Notes under the pieces: generated by a model
The model's database searches: none
Told to the model about the DNA's origin: nothing
The model's input: only the letters and a program-made list of their open reading frames with translations
Shown: positions 24,896 to 34,315 of the stretch, one piece after another
Position numbering within the stretch: the stretch's first letter is position 1
Layout: every line of letters begins with the position of its first letter
Source of the DNA: Candidatus Peregrinibacteria bacterium HGW-Peregrinibacteria-1
GTDB taxonomy: Bacteria > Patescibacteriota > Gracilibacteria > UBA1369 > LOWO2-01-FULL-3
Direction of reading: 5' to 3'
Length of the DNA stretch: 64,000 bases
Assembly: GCA_002839505.1 (NCBI GenBank)
Contig: PGYE01000001.1
Location: 934,425-998,424 of the forward strand
Made by a program: the position numbers and the translations under genes

Positions 24896-24970
24896 TGGGG
24901 ATTGGCCAAGTGGTAAGGCACCGGGTTTTGGTCCCGGCATTCGGGGGTTCGAATCCCTCATCCCCAGCCA
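24896..24970 (+). tRNA. tRNA-Gln (TTG)
   Basis: A 75-nt cloverleaf with acceptor TGGGGAT/ATCCCCA, anticodon stem CCGGG/CCCGG with loop TTTTGGT (anticodon TTG) and T-arm GGGGGTTCGAATCCCTC. CCA is encoded at 24968-24970. The following 234 bp to 25204 hold no gene I can support. Confidence 0.95.
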
Positions 24971-25204
24971 AACGGCTTAAACAAGCAATTCTTGATACAT
25001 CTTCAAGAGGCGAAGTGCTTTTGATTAGTTGGGAAATCCCCAAGCCCCACATCCATGTGAATCCAGTCTCTTGCCGAGAAGAATCTTATTGTTTTTTATC
25101 ACTATCACCCCAATACCGACTTTTGGTTTATTTTCCATATGTAATGTCATCATGTTTTCACTTGCAAACCCCCATTTAACGCCTCCCGCACAATATCACA
25201 AACA

Positions 25205-25489
25205 CTACTTGTTGAGTAAAATATCTAGGTCTATTTCCAGATCATCAAAACGCCTTTTGAGCAACTCCTTGGCATCCTGAACGCCTCTATTGTAAATTTC
25301 CCCTCCAATGTTTTGCAAAAAGAAGTTAAGAATATCTTCGGCAGCAACTACCCCCAATATCTCACTTTTTTCTTGTTCAAAAAATGCGATTATTTCATCA
25401 ACACTGGACTTCCTCTTTGCTTTTGAAAGTAGATCCCACTTGCGTTGTACTTCTTTTTTCATAAGTTGACCAAGTTTAGTTTGTATCAC
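25205..25489 (-). CDS. DUF2164-like protein (94 aa)
   Basis: The C-terminal half has the pattern of the DUF2164 family: AAEDILNFFLQNIGGEIYNR, then GVQDAKELLKRRFDDLEIDL. The family is of unknown function, small and helical, and found in many bacteria. The N-terminal half is basic. It is monocistronic on the minus strand between tRNA-Gln and a lipoprotein gene. Confidence 0.72.
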   Translation of the reverse strand: MIQTKLGQLMKKEVQRKWDLLSKAKRKSSVDEIIAFFEQEKSEILGVVAAEDILNFFLQNIGGEIYNRGVQDAKELLKRRFDDLEIDLDILLNK

Positions 25490-25555
25490 TCTATCTACTA
25501 TAAGTGTTCAAAGTCAATCTGTTGCCATCCAACACATTTCTCTATACTTTCGCAT

Positions 25556-25584
25556 TTGTCTCATTCTCATATTTACAATATAAT
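25556..25584 (+). promoter_or_regulatory. promoter of the 196-aa lipoprotein gene
   Basis: TTGTCT (25556-25561), a 17-bp spacer and a perfect TATAAT (25579-25584). A leader of about 75 nt precedes the ATG at 25668. Confidence 0.6.
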
Positions 25585-25667
25585 CTCCTCAAAGCTAGCA
25601 CATGGGTACTAACCCCGAGTAGCCAGTCGTTTGGGAATTTCGATTATTTATTTACTAACTATTTAAT

Positions 25668-26258
25668 ATGAAAAAATTATTAACACTTCTGAGCTTTGCG
25701 CTACTTATTAGCGCCTGTAATGGAAATCTCAACGATATTGATGATGTGCGAGAAGAGGGATCAGATTCTGAAGAGGAGATTATTGTAGAAAACAGTGTAG
25801 TGCCAGCAGGATATAAGGAGGTGATGGAAGAAAATTTTTCTTTCTATTATCCTGAAAATTACACACTGAATGATGGAATTGTAAAAGATACGATTTTCAG
25901 TAAGACTTTTTACCTGACTGATGCGCAATATGATAACTGGGACAATATTGAAGGGCCTCCAGGAATACATGTATCTATTGCCGAGAAACCTGAGAACATG
26001 GACCTGGAAAGCTTTCTTAGCGAAAATTCAAATTCCACCAACTATGATAATGGTCTGAGCGGTGAAGTGAGTTACACTGAAAGTGAAAATGGATATCAAG
26101 TTTTGAACTATGGTGGAGACGGTTTGTACACTTATGAATATCATGTGTTAGAAAGCGGTTCATCGGTTTATATTGTCTCAGGATGGGCAAATGAAGACAA
26201 TGCAATGGAATTCAGGGACGCCCTGGAGATTGCCAATTCACTGAAGTTTAACCAGTAA
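25668..26258 (+). CDS. predicted lipoprotein (196 aa)
   Basis: A lipoprotein signal MKKLLTLLSFALLISAC puts the lipidated cysteine at residue 17, followed by an acidic linker. The mature domain is beta-rich (YKEVMEENFSFYYPENYTL, SGSSVYIVSGWANEDNAMEF) and recalls PsbP-like small exported domains, but I cannot assign it. It is monocistronic. It looks like a surface protein of unknown role. Confidence 0.72.
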   Translation: MKKLLTLLSFALLISACNGNLNDIDDVREEGSDSEEEIIVENSVVPAGYKEVMEENFSFYYPENYTLNDGIVKDTIFSKTFYLTDAQYDNWDNIEGPPGIHVSIAEKPENMDLESFLSENSNSTNYDNGLSGEVSYTESENGYQVLNYGGDGLYTYEYHVLESGSSVYIVSGWANEDNAMEFRDALEIANSLKFNQ

Positions 26259-26326
26259 AGCACTATCAAGCTGAGTGTTTTCTAATATATTCTTTTGGCA
26301 AACACTCTATTAAAGATGAACACGAA

Positions 26327-27001
26327 TCAAGGCCTCCTATTCAAAAAATGATTCCCGACCAGGCCCGCCGTAGTGCCCACCAGACCAATCCCAAAAAACA
26401 TTAAAACCATACCTATCAGCCTGCCCTCCCAAGTAATCGGAAATATATCACCATATCCGACAGTAGTTGCCGTCACAACCGCCCACCACACAGCATCAAA
26501 AAAATTAGCAACATTCGGATTCGGCCCAAACTCCACTGAGAAAAACGACACCGCTCCCGCCAAAATCACCGTCGCCGTTATCGACGCTATATAAATATAC
26601 TTCGAGCTATTATCCGCAATTTTATCAGCAACCACCGCAACTCTCCTGATCCTCGCAATAATGCGTACCACCCTAATCAACCTCAGCAGTCGTAGCACCC
26701 TAAACGAACGATATATTCCCCCAGTAATCGGTATTGAAGCCAGCAAATCCGGCCAATTTTGCTTAAAATAAATTTTTCTACTCTCCGACAAATACAAACC
26801 CGCCCCAAAATCCAACAAGAAAATCATCGCAATTATCAAATCCAAAGTATGAATAAAAGCCACCTGCTCAATCAACAAATCCGCACTCAACTCATAAACC
26901 AAAAGCCCCACACTCAACAAAGCCAAACCAATAATCGCCAAATTCACCCACAAATTCTCTCTCAAATACTTAAGAATATTTCTTCTTCTCTCCAAAGTCA
27001 T
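26327..27001 (-). CDS. voltage-gated-type potassium channel
   Basis: Six predicted helices in 224 aa. S1-S3 come first, then an arginine-rich S4 voltage sensor (SFRVLRLLRLIRVVRIIARI), then S5, the selectivity filter TATTVGYGD with its pore helix, and S6. It conducts K+ across the cytoplasmic membrane as a tetramer. The protein stops soon after S6, so there is no RCK or ligand-binding domain. It is divergent from the SDR gene. Confidence 0.9.
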   Translation of the reverse strand: MTLERRRNILKYLRENLWVNLAIIGLALLSVGLLVYELSADLLIEQVAFIHTLDLIIAMIFLLDFGAGLYLSESRKIYFKQNWPDLLASIPITGGIYRSFRVLRLLRLIRVVRIIARIRRVAVVADKIADNSSKYIYIASITATVILAGAVSFFSVEFGPNPNVANFFDAVWWAVVTATTVGYGDIFPITWEGRLIGMVLMFFGIGLVGTTAGLVGNHFLNRRP

Positions 27002-27100
27002 ATGTTGAATATTATTAATACATTGCGAGCAAAACCAGTATATTTTACCTTATTCAAAAAGTAAAACACTCCCGTCAAGACTAGCCGTAGCGCCAACAAA

Positions 27101-27110
27101 GTGGTATAAT
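27101..27110 (+). promoter_or_regulatory. extended -10 promoter of the SDR gene
   Basis: A perfect TATAAT (27105-27110) preceded by TG gives an extended -10; no good -35 is visible 17 bp upstream. The ATG is at 27136. Confidence 0.5.
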
Positions 27111-27135
27111 AAAACAAATCCTATAAAACAAAAAC

Positions 27136-27936
27136 ATGGATAATCTCAATAAACTTTTAGACCTCTCAGGTAAAACAGCCCTAATCACCGGCGGATCCAG
27201 AGGAATCGGGCTCGGTATTGCTTATCGCCTCGCCGAAGCCGGAGCCAATATCGTCATTGCCTCACAATCTCAAGAAGATTTAGACAATGCCGTCAAAGAA
27301 CTCTCCCAAAAAAACTTTCAAGTCAAAAGCATCAAAGCCGATGTCTCAAGTGAAAACGAAGTCAAGAACATGATAGATTTTACCGTAAAAAGCTTTGGAT
27401 CGCTTGATATTCTCGTCAACAATGCCGGGATATTCCCAAGCAATCTCGTCATGGACATGACTGAAGCTCAGTTTGAAAAAGTCATCGATGTGAACCTCAA
27501 AGGAGTCTTCCTTTGCTCAAAATATTCCGCTCAAGCAATGATCAAACAGGGTAATGGCGGCAAGATTATCAACATCACCTCCGTCGATGCCCTACACCCA
27601 TCATCTGTTGGTCTAGCCCATTATGACGCCTCAAAACATGGTGTCTGGGGATTCACCAAAAACCTTGCGCTCGAGCTCGCACCTCACAAAATTTGGGTCA
27701 ATGCTATCGCCCCCGGAGCCATCAACACCCCTGGAGTTCAAGAAATGCAACAACAGACCACCAACAAAGCCGTCGACATGAAGAAAACACTTGAAGCCTT
27801 CATGAACAAAGTGCCAATGCGACGCATGGGAGAACCAGACGACATTGGTAAAGCAACTCTTTTCCTAGCCTCTGATCTAGCTTCATATATCACTGGCGAA
27901 CAGATAGTTGTGGATGGCGGAATGCTCTTATCATAA
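27136..27936 (+). CDS. short-chain dehydrogenase/reductase, FabG-like
   Basis: A classical SDR of 266 aa. The Rossmann motif TGGSRGIGLG lies near the N-terminus, NNAG at about 95-98, the catalytic Ser in INITSVDA, and Tyr163-xxx-Lys167 (HYDASKHG). The C-terminal GEQIVVDGGMLLS is typical of FabG and glucose dehydrogenase types. It oxidises or reduces an alcohol/ketone with NAD(P). There are no neighbouring fatty-acid genes, so 3-oxoacyl-ACP reductase is only one option. It is convergent with the META lipoprotein (10-bp gap). Confidence 0.88.
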   Translation: MDNLNKLLDLSGKTALITGGSRGIGLGIAYRLAEAGANIVIASQSQEDLDNAVKELSQKNFQVKSIKADVSSENEVKNMIDFTVKSFGSLDILVNNAGIFPSNLVMDMTEAQFEKVIDVNLKGVFLCSKYSAQAMIKQGNGGKIINITSVDALHPSSVGLAHYDASKHGVWGFTKNLALELAPHKIWVNAIAPGAINTPGVQEMQQQTTNKAVDMKKTLEAFMNKVPMRRMGEPDDIGKATLFLASDLASYITGEQIVVDGGMLLS

Positions 27937-27946
27937 AAGAGTCGTC

Positions 27947-28417
27947 CTAATACACTCTCTCAAAGTGCATCACGCCTGAATCGAAGCTGATTTCAAGATA
28001 AAGAGTATCACCTTCAATGAAATAGCTTGCTACCTCAGTCAAAAAGCCCAAATACTGGGCTTCTTGGCTACCTTCACAGTACATCTTTGTCGTGGCAAAA
28101 GGCTCAAACAACAACAATCCGTTTTCAACGGTATATTTCCCCACGGCACTATTACAATCAGTCGTACTAGACACCCCATCATCAGATGATGAAAAATTCA
28201 ATACAAACCTATCCGGATACACCGCATCTGTCACCGTCCCATCATTCATTTCTGTCTTTATCCACCTCCAGCTCGTCCCCGACAAATCAGAATTAAAACC
28301 CACCTCCAAAACTTCATCAACAGGCTCATCTACTGGCACCACACCTTCTTGATTATTACAACCGACCAACACAAACAGCGCCATCAAAGAACAAATGACT
28401 AATATCTTTTTATTCAT
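27947..28417 (-). CDS. META-domain lipoprotein
   Basis: A lipoprotein signal (MNKKILVICSLMALFVLVGC) is followed by an acidic linker and a META/HslJ-type domain. This shows LSGTSWRWIKTEMNDGTVTD, FSSSDDGVSSTTDCNSAVGK and a final FDSGVMHFERV strand. The domain occurs in secreted or stress-linked small proteins of poorly known function. It is exported and membrane-anchored, 156 aa. Confidence 0.8.
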   Translation of the reverse strand: MNKKILVICSLMALFVLVGCNNQEGVVPVDEPVDEVLEVGFNSDLSGTSWRWIKTEMNDGTVTDAVYPDRFVLNFSSSDDGVSSTTDCNSAVGKYTVENGLLLFEPFATTKMYCEGSQEAQYLGFLTEVASYFIEGDTLYLEISFDSGVMHFERVY

Positions 28418-28485
28418 ATTGTTTTAATTTAAAGATAACTCTCGCAAAGAGATTCTAACACATCTTTATTAAATCAAAGCACAAA

Positions 28486-28517
28486 AATAAAAAAACCACT
28501 CCATTTTATAAGAGTGG
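28486..28517 (-). terminator. terminator of a minus-strand noncoding transcript
   Basis: Read on the minus strand: stem CCACTC/GAGTGG (28517-28512 with 28501-28496), loop TTATAAAATG, then a run of seven T residues and a T-rich tail. On the plus strand the same hairpin is followed by CTTTTT, so it could stop transcription both ways. Confidence 0.75.
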
Positions 28518-28827
28518 CTTTTTATCTCAAAGAAATGCCCTTGAGATACCCTGTTTGCAAATGTCGCGCGTGGTTAACGGACACCTGCAAGCAGGGCACC
28601 TCCATTTACCGACTAACCACATATTGCCCGATTAAAGGCGACACATGATCGGATGTCAAAAAACAAAAGAATGAACACCTCTAATTCTCTGGAGAGAAAC
28701 TAAAAATATTATCCTCGCTTACGACATACCGGCAGTAAACAAAGCAAATTCTTCAGAGAGTGCCTATTTTCGAATCCAAAAGGAATCAAAGACAGGCTCC
28801 TCAGAAGACAACTAATTGTTAAAGAAC
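28496..28827 (-). ncRNA. candidate structured ~330-nt noncoding RNA
   Basis: A strong minus-strand promoter and a terminator bracket about 330 nt with no credible ORF. The RNA can form several stems: CTTC/GAAG with GCCT/AGGC near the 5' end, TTCTCT/AGAGAA, GTGGTTA with TAACCAC enclosing a CCTG-CTTG-CAGG hairpin, and ATCTCAA/TTGAGAT before the terminator. A CCCTG inside the GTGGTTA stem can pair with CAGGG outside it, which would make a pseudoknot. I do not see the tRNA-like ends of tmRNA, the conserved RNase P core or the SRP tetraloop. The whole 28418-28863 gap is otherwise gene-free. Confidence 0.58.
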
Positions 28828-28833
28828 ACCTAT

Positions 28834-28862
28834 ATAATACAACATTGCGCCCCAAAAGTCAA
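28834..28862 (-). promoter_or_regulatory. promoter of the candidate noncoding RNA
   Basis: On the minus strand TTGACT (28862-28857), a 17-bp spacer and TATTAT (28839-28834). It starts immediately after the comEC stop codon, so it drives its own transcript rather than comEC. Confidence 0.68.
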
Positions 28863-28863
28863 A

Positions 28864-30387
28864 CTAATTCCCCAATGTTTTTTCCCCCTCCTTCAAACCA
28901 AAAATCAAATAATCCAAGAAAAAGTAAAAGTATATTACCCCTGCCCACCATGGAAAAACAAAAGACAAATACCCAAAATCCACGCCCGCCAAGACCTCAA
29001 CAATAAACACCATGAATTCTAAAATCAGATACCCGACAAATCCTATCAAGACACCCAATGGCCACCAGACAAAACTTACCAACACCGCAATAAACCCCAG
29101 AATCATCGTCCACGGAATCCAAGGCAAAATAAACAAATTTGCCACCGGCGAAATCAGACTCAATCTCTCAAAGTTCCAAACTATAACCGGCAAAACCAAG
29201 ACTTGCGCCGCCAAAGTCACCACCACTGAGTCCCTAATCTCAAAAGCCCCAGGCAACCACTGAAAATATTTTCCCACAATCTCATTAAAATAAACCACGC
29301 CCCATGTCGCCAGAAAAGAAAGCTGAAATGAAACATCATAAAACAATATTCTCGGATTTATCGCCGCCATCACAAACGCCGTAAATATCAAAGCAACCGC
29401 CACCAAATAACTCCTCCCAAACCACAGCACAATCAAGCTAAAACTCCCCATTATTCCTGCTCTCACCACCCCCGCCCCCGCTCCCACAAAAATCACAAAT
29501 AAAACAATTAAAATAATAGAAAAAATTATCTTCAATTTTTGCGAGACAAATGAAAACAACTTCGAAACAATCAAAATCAAAAGCGTAATATTATACCCGG
29601 AAATTGCAATGATATGCGTTAGCCCCGTACGATTAAAATTCTCCATTAAATCAGCCGGTATCCCTCTGCGACTCCCCACCAACAAACCCGCCATAAAACT
29701 AGCACTCGGCTCACCAAAAATAGCATTAATCCTAGCATCAAACTTACTCTTAACCTGAAAAATCAAACTCATTCCCCCACTACTACCCTGCCTCACCACC
29801 TTCATCTCATATGGTCTAATCAATGAGTAAATCCCAAACCGCACCAAATACTTCTCATAGCTAAACCCCTCAAACTCCCCCGCCAGATAATTCTCACCTC
29901 TCACAAAAAGACAATCGCCATACTTAAAACGCGGATACTTCGGCCCGTTAATCATCACTTTCCCATAACTACCGCCAAATTTATCAACCACATTCCACAA
30001 ACCCACATCTTCATCCTGCACACTCAAAACCTTATGAACATCAATCACATACTTTACATGCCCACTTCTGACATCAGGCTCCGCCACAATACACCCCTCC
30101 ACCTCAACATCCCCCAAGAAAAGAGACAAAGTCTTTTCCGGAAACTCAAAATAAAAATGCGACCGCAAAATTCCCCAGCTTAACCCCAACAAAAACATCA
30201 CAACAATCACTATCCCCACCCGAAAAGCACCACCAAACTCCCTAATAAAAAATCGCACAAACAAAATCAGCACCATCAAACTAAACCCCGCAAAAACAAA
30301 CATTTCCACCTCAATAAACAAACTATAGCCCAAAACTCCAACCAAAAAAGCCACCAAAAATAATAAAAACAACTTTCCGATATTCAT
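28864..30387 (-). CDS. comEC: ComEC/Rec2-type DNA uptake channel
   Basis: A polytopic membrane protein of 507 aa with an N-terminal helix bundle, an OB-like external domain (VEVEGCIVAEPDVRSGHVKY) and the competence core. The core motif reads AGLLVGSRRGIPADLMENFN, then RTGLTHIIAISGYNITLLIL. It translocates single-stranded DNA into the cytoplasm during natural transformation. The C-terminal metallo-beta-lactamase domain of long ComEC proteins is absent, as in shorter forms. CPR bacteria commonly keep com genes, perhaps to scavenge nucleotides. Confidence 0.9.
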   Translation of the reverse strand: MNIGKLFLLFLVAFLVGVLGYSLFIEVEMFVFAGFSLMVLILFVRFFIREFGGAFRVGIVIVVMFLLGLSWGILRSHFYFEFPEKTLSLFLGDVEVEGCIVAEPDVRSGHVKYVIDVHKVLSVQDEDVGLWNVVDKFGGSYGKVMINGPKYPRFKYGDCLFVRGENYLAGEFEGFSYEKYLVRFGIYSLIRPYEMKVVRQGSSGGMSLIFQVKSKFDARINAIFGEPSASFMAGLLVGSRRGIPADLMENFNRTGLTHIIAISGYNITLLILIVSKLFSFVSQKLKIIFSIILIVLFVIFVGAGAGVVRAGIMGSFSLIVLWFGRSYLVAVALIFTAFVMAAINPRILFYDVSFQLSFLATWGVVYFNEIVGKYFQWLPGAFEIRDSVVVTLAAQVLVLPVIVWNFERLSLISPVANLFILPWIPWTMILGFIAVLVSFVWWPLGVLIGFVGYLILEFMVFIVEVLAGVDFGYLSFVFPWWAGVIYFYFFLDYLIFGLKEGEKTLGN

Positions 30388-30477
30388 AACTTTTACTCTA
30401 AAAACAAATCATGAAAATCCTGTAAAAAATTAATAAAAAATGTGCTACCATTCCCCAGCAATAAAAGACCCCAACAT

Positions 30478-32856
30478 ATGAAAAATTTTATCGGCAAATA
30501 TTCCCTATTGCTAATAGGATTAAGCCTACAAATGCCGTTCTCTGGACTTGCATTTACCGATGTCCCCGAAACAAACACCTATTTCAATTCCATTCAATCA
30601 CTGACTGAAAAAGGAATTATCAACGGCTACCCCGACAACACCTTCCGCCCCGATTCACCAATCAATCGGGCCGAACTCCTAAAAATTGCCTTCCTTTCGG
30701 TCGATCAAGACACATATTCCGCTCCGAAAACTCCATTCTCAGACATTATTGAAAGCAGCTGGTATGAACGCTATGTCAACACCGCTTACGATCTTGGCAT
30801 CATTCAAGGCTATTCCGACAACACCTTCCGCCCAGAACAATATGTCACCAAAGCCGAAGCCATCAAAATAATTGCCGAAGTTCAAAAGTGGTCGTTCCAA
30901 ACACACCTTCAAACGCAATTCAATGATGTCCTCCCCGCTGATTGGCACTTCAACTACATCAATCAAGCAGCCATTAACCAATACATTTCACCCGCTGCCA
31001 ACTTTTATCCAAACACCAATATCACCAGAGGAGCCGCGGCGGAGATCATATCTCGAAGCCTACAACAAGAAATACTGGCAAATCATGGAACAATTCCCCG
31101 TGACACCTTCTCCGGCATCAGCCTCGACCAAGACATTCCCGACACCTACTACCGTAATGAAATTTACCAAGTACAAGGTAGCACAACAGAAAATGTCACA
31201 TCCGTCACAGCATTCATCACCACTGGCAACGAATCCCCTGAAGCTTTTGACATAGCAACCGCCACAGTTATCAACGGCCGTTTCACCCTAAACATTCCTT
31301 TTAATCGACAGGGCCAACAAAAGCTCGGCATAATCCCGGGAACCAGCGGAAAAAGCAAAATAATGCCAATATCAATCCTTACAACAATTAACAGCTCCTC
31401 ATCCAATGCCCCAATTGTCACTGATATCTCCGAATTTGCTGCCAGTTTTTCAGACGACAAAACCAGTGTCAAATTTTCATCCACAGAAAATCACCTGACA
31501 AAAATACATTTCCAACAAGGCCAACAAAAAAAGACCTATCTCACAAGACAGCCAGTCGATACCATCACTATTGATTATCGCGATTTTCAAGCCTTTCAAG
31601 AAGGCCCCACCGATTACTACATCGAAAAATACACGATTCTCAAAAGCAGCCCACTAACAATCGGCGACAATAGCCAACAAAGCTCGACCAAGAATTTTAA
31701 CGCCGTCACCCACACCTTTTCAGAAATCAAAACCAATCAAATTCAAATCCAAAACTTGCCCGAATTACTTCAATCCCCTAAAACAGCAACCATCACCGGA
31801 ACCGCCATTGACCACCTCGACACCACGACATACATCACCCTCCCCAGCGGCCAGGTGCTCACAGGCTCTTTCACCACGCAAGGAACCACCTCAGACTACC
31901 ACTCCAAAACCACACTTGATCCGGGAGGAACCTTCAGCCTCACCCATAATATTAATAGCACCGGGACCTACATTTTTGAAATCAACGATCAAAATGGCAT
32001 TCCCGTCCTCAATCACCCTGTCTATGTCGGACAAAACATCATCCCGTTAATTCCGGACTATCTCGACCTAACAAACCACTACCTCTCAAAGGATTCCATC
32101 GATCTCACGACTTCGCGAAACACCATGCTACAACTCATCAATAACGAACGCAGCAAACTAAATCTCCAACCAATCACAACAACGCCCGAATTAAACGCTC
32201 TCGCGCAGAGTCACGCCTCCGACATGGCCGATAACGATTACTTTTCTCACATCAACCTCCAAGGTCAAACACCCGATCAACGAAGAACCGAAGCCGGTAT
32301 TACCACACCCGTCAGTGAAAATATCGCATTTGACACAACTGTAACAAACGCCCACTACAGCCTTATGCGCAGTGGCTCACACCGCTCCAACATCCTCACA
32401 CCAGAGTGGTCCCTAGTCGGACTTGGAATCGCCCAAAACTCCGATGGCCAGCTCTATGTCGCTCAAGAATTTTCATCAGCACAACTCAATCAAGCCGACC
32501 TCATGACTTTGGAATCAGATATATTAGATGAAATAAACCAGCTCCGCACAGACAACAACAAACAAGCCCTCACAACCATCGAAAACCTCAGCAATGCCGC
32601 GCAAGAATTCAACAATATAGCCATCCAAAACAATGGTCAGTTAACGCAAGAGAATTTTCAAACGATCGTCTCACAATATGATATAAACGGGCAAGCAACA
32701 GCGTTGGGAGGCAATTCTTCCACCTGGCAACAAATGATCACAACAATACTGGACGCCGAAAAAGAACAACTTACATCTCAAAGCTGGCAAAAAGTCGGTT
32801 TAAACCTTCAAATGGATAATGTTGGCAATTTCAGCATTATCATAATCCTTAATTGA
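30478..32856 (+). CDS. SLH- and CAP-domain surface protein
   Basis: ATG 30478 (MKNFIGKYSLLLIGLSLQMP) is preferred over the in-frame GTG at 30442 because it begins the signal peptide. Three SLH repeats follow (about 28-205: FTDVPETNTYFNSIQSLTEK, GYSDNTFRPEQYVTKAEAIK), then a 330-residue beta-rich middle. A CAP/SCP-like domain lies at about 545-665 (MLQLINNERSKLNLQPITTT, SHASDMADNDYFSHINLQGQ, SENIAF, SGSHRSNIL). A degenerate second CAP-like half (about 675-790) starts DILDEINQLRTDNNKQALTT. YkwD-like CAP proteins are secreted and linked to the cell wall; the SLH part would anchor it. An LCP-family gene follows after 10 bp. Confidence 0.87.
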   Translation: MKNFIGKYSLLLIGLSLQMPFSGLAFTDVPETNTYFNSIQSLTEKGIINGYPDNTFRPDSPINRAELLKIAFLSVDQDTYSAPKTPFSDIIESSWYERYVNTAYDLGIIQGYSDNTFRPEQYVTKAEAIKIIAEVQKWSFQTHLQTQFNDVLPADWHFNYINQAAINQYISPAANFYPNTNITRGAAAEIISRSLQQEILANHGTIPRDTFSGISLDQDIPDTYYRNEIYQVQGSTTENVTSVTAFITTGNESPEAFDIATATVINGRFTLNIPFNRQGQQKLGIIPGTSGKSKIMPISILTTINSSSSNAPIVTDISEFAASFSDDKTSVKFSSTENHLTKIHFQQGQQKKTYLTRQPVDTITIDYRDFQAFQEGPTDYYIEKYTILKSSPLTIGDNSQQSSTKNFNAVTHTFSEIKTNQIQIQNLPELLQSPKTATITGTAIDHLDTTTYITLPSGQVLTGSFTTQGTTSDYHSKTTLDPGGTFSLTHNINSTGTYIFEINDQNGIPVLNHPVYVGQNIIPLIPDYLDLTNHYLSKDSIDLTTSRNTMLQLINNERSKLNLQPITTTPELNALAQSHASDMADNDYFSHINLQGQTPDQRRTEAGITTPVSENIAFDTTVTNAHYSLMRSGSHRSNILTPEWSLVGLGIAQNSDGQLYVAQEFSSAQLNQADLMTLESDILDEINQLRTDNNKQALTTIENLSNAAQEFNNIAIQNNGQLTQENFQTIVSQYDINGQATALGGNSSTWQQMITTILDAEKEQLTSQSWQKVGLNLQMDNVGNFSIIIILN

Positions 32857-32866
32857 AACTACCAAA

Positions 32867-34315
32867 ATGCAATTTGAAAAACGTCGTATCAATAAGAAAA
32901 AAACAGTTACCATCACCACAGGAGCATTGCTATCCACAGCAGTCATCGCCGTCCTAGTGTTCACGATTATCAAGGTTATATCATTTTTTGATGTCGGCGT
33001 TCTCCTTCAAGCTGCCGGAGACAAAATAAAAAAAGACCCCTACGGACACACCAATTTTCTAATACTAGGTACCGGTGGAGAAAATCATGATGGCGGAGAC
33101 CTTACCGACAGCATGATCATCGCCAGCATGGACACCGACAATCAATTTGTATCCATGCTATCGATACCTCGCGACCTATGGGTAAAAAGTGACACCCTCG
33201 GAAGCTTTAAAATAAACGAATTGTATTTTCAGGCCAACCGCCACTATGAAGATGAAACTCTGGCACTAAATCACACCAAAGAAGAAATAGAAAACATCAT
33301 TGGAGTACCTATTCACTACTGGATAAAGGTAGACTTCAAAGGATTTAAAGAATTCATTGATGCTATCGGTGGAATCGAGGTTGATGTTAAAGCCGACATC
33401 TACGACCCCTTCTACCCAAAAGACGGAACAATCCTCTTCGAGCCATTTACAATAAAAAAAGGGCTCCAACATATTGATGGAGAAACTGCATTAAAATATG
33501 CCCGCAGCCGAAAAACTACATCAGATTTTGATCGTGCCCGCCGCCAACAAGAGATAATCTTTGCCATCAAAGAAAAACTCCTATCCGCCAGCAGCATTTT
33601 CAATATTGATCGCATCAACAATATTATGAACACCATCCGTGATAACAGCGCCACAAACATCACAGCCGGCGAAATACTGACCCTTGCCTCATATATGAAG
33701 GGATTAACCTCAGAATCAATATCCCACCATCTCATCCACGATGACCAATACCAATGTGGCGGCTTCCTTTACACCCCCCGGCGTGATCTCTACAACAATC
33801 TATTCGTCCTCGTCCCCGCCGGCGGATTCGACTACATCCACCAATATGCCAACCTCACCTTCAACCTCCAATACATTGAGCCCGAAGCCCAAGAACTCCG
33901 AATACAAATCTTAAACGGTAGTAAAAAAGGGGGGGTCGCCGTAGAAACCAAACAAATCCTCCAACGATATTGTTTCAATATCACGCGCTTCGGCAATGCC
34001 CGAACCCAAGACCTCGAAACCACCACCTATTATTACCAACAAAAATTTGATGAGGCCGGCAAAGAAATTGATTCCCGCCCCAAAAGCCTCGACTTCATAA
34101 AACAACTAATCCCAGGTGTTGAAAGTACCGAAATACCACAAGAATACATTGACCTTGGATATTTTGAGACAAGTGACCTCATCATCGAGCTCGGGGCCAA
34201 CTACATAAATTCCCCTCAATACTGGGAGGATCCGTTTTATAATCTCCCAATATACATTGCCCCCAGCGCATCAACCGAAGAAACAACCACTACCAATGAC
34301 AATACGACTGAATAA
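32867..34315 (+). CDS. LytR-CpsA-Psr (LCP) family protein
   Basis: An N-terminal membrane helix (about 17-40) anchors an external LCP domain: NFLILGTGGENHDGGDLTDS, VSMLSIPRDLWV, FKGFKEFIDAIGGIEVDV, HIDGETALKYARSR. LCP enzymes transfer lipid-linked glycopolymers onto peptidoglycan or proteins. The part near LRIQILNGSKKGGVA is a LytR-C domain. The neighbouring SLH-CAP protein would need such wall polymers as anchors, which fits. Length 482 aa; it overlaps the next start by 20 nt. Confidence 0.9.
   Translation: MQFEKRRINKKKTVTITTGALLSTAVIAVLVFTIIKVISFFDVGVLLQAAGDKIKKDPYGHTNFLILGTGGENHDGGDLTDSMIIASMDTDNQFVSMLSIPRDLWVKSDTLGSFKINELYFQANRHYEDETLALNHTKEEIENIIGVPIHYWIKVDFKGFKEFIDAIGGIEVDVKADIYDPFYPKDGTILFEPFTIKKGLQHIDGETALKYARSRKTTSDFDRARRQQEIIFAIKEKLLSASSIFNIDRINNIMNTIRDNSATNITAGEILTLASYMKGLTSESISHHLIHDDQYQCGGFLYTPRRDLYNNLFVLVPAGGFDYIHQYANLTFNLQYIEPEAQELRIQILNGSKKGGVAVETKQILQRYCFNITRFGNARTQDLETTTYYYQQKFDEAGKEIDSRPKSLDFIKQLIPGVESTEIPQEYIDLGYFETSDLIIELGANYINSPQYWEDPFYNLPIYIAPSASTEETTTTNDNTTE

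Noticed and set aside
24870..25052. Minus-strand ORF with DEGFEPPNAGTKTRCLTTWP
   Set aside because: Translation of the complement of tRNA-Gln, not a gene.
24910..25179. Plus-strand ORF starting inside tRNA-Gln
   Set aside because: It begins in the tRNA and has no protein-like composition or family resemblance.
28496..28827. tmRNA, RNase P RNA or SRP RNA
   Set aside because: No tRNA-like end with CCA, no conserved RNase P core strings and no SRP hairpin seen; left as an unnamed noncoding RNA.
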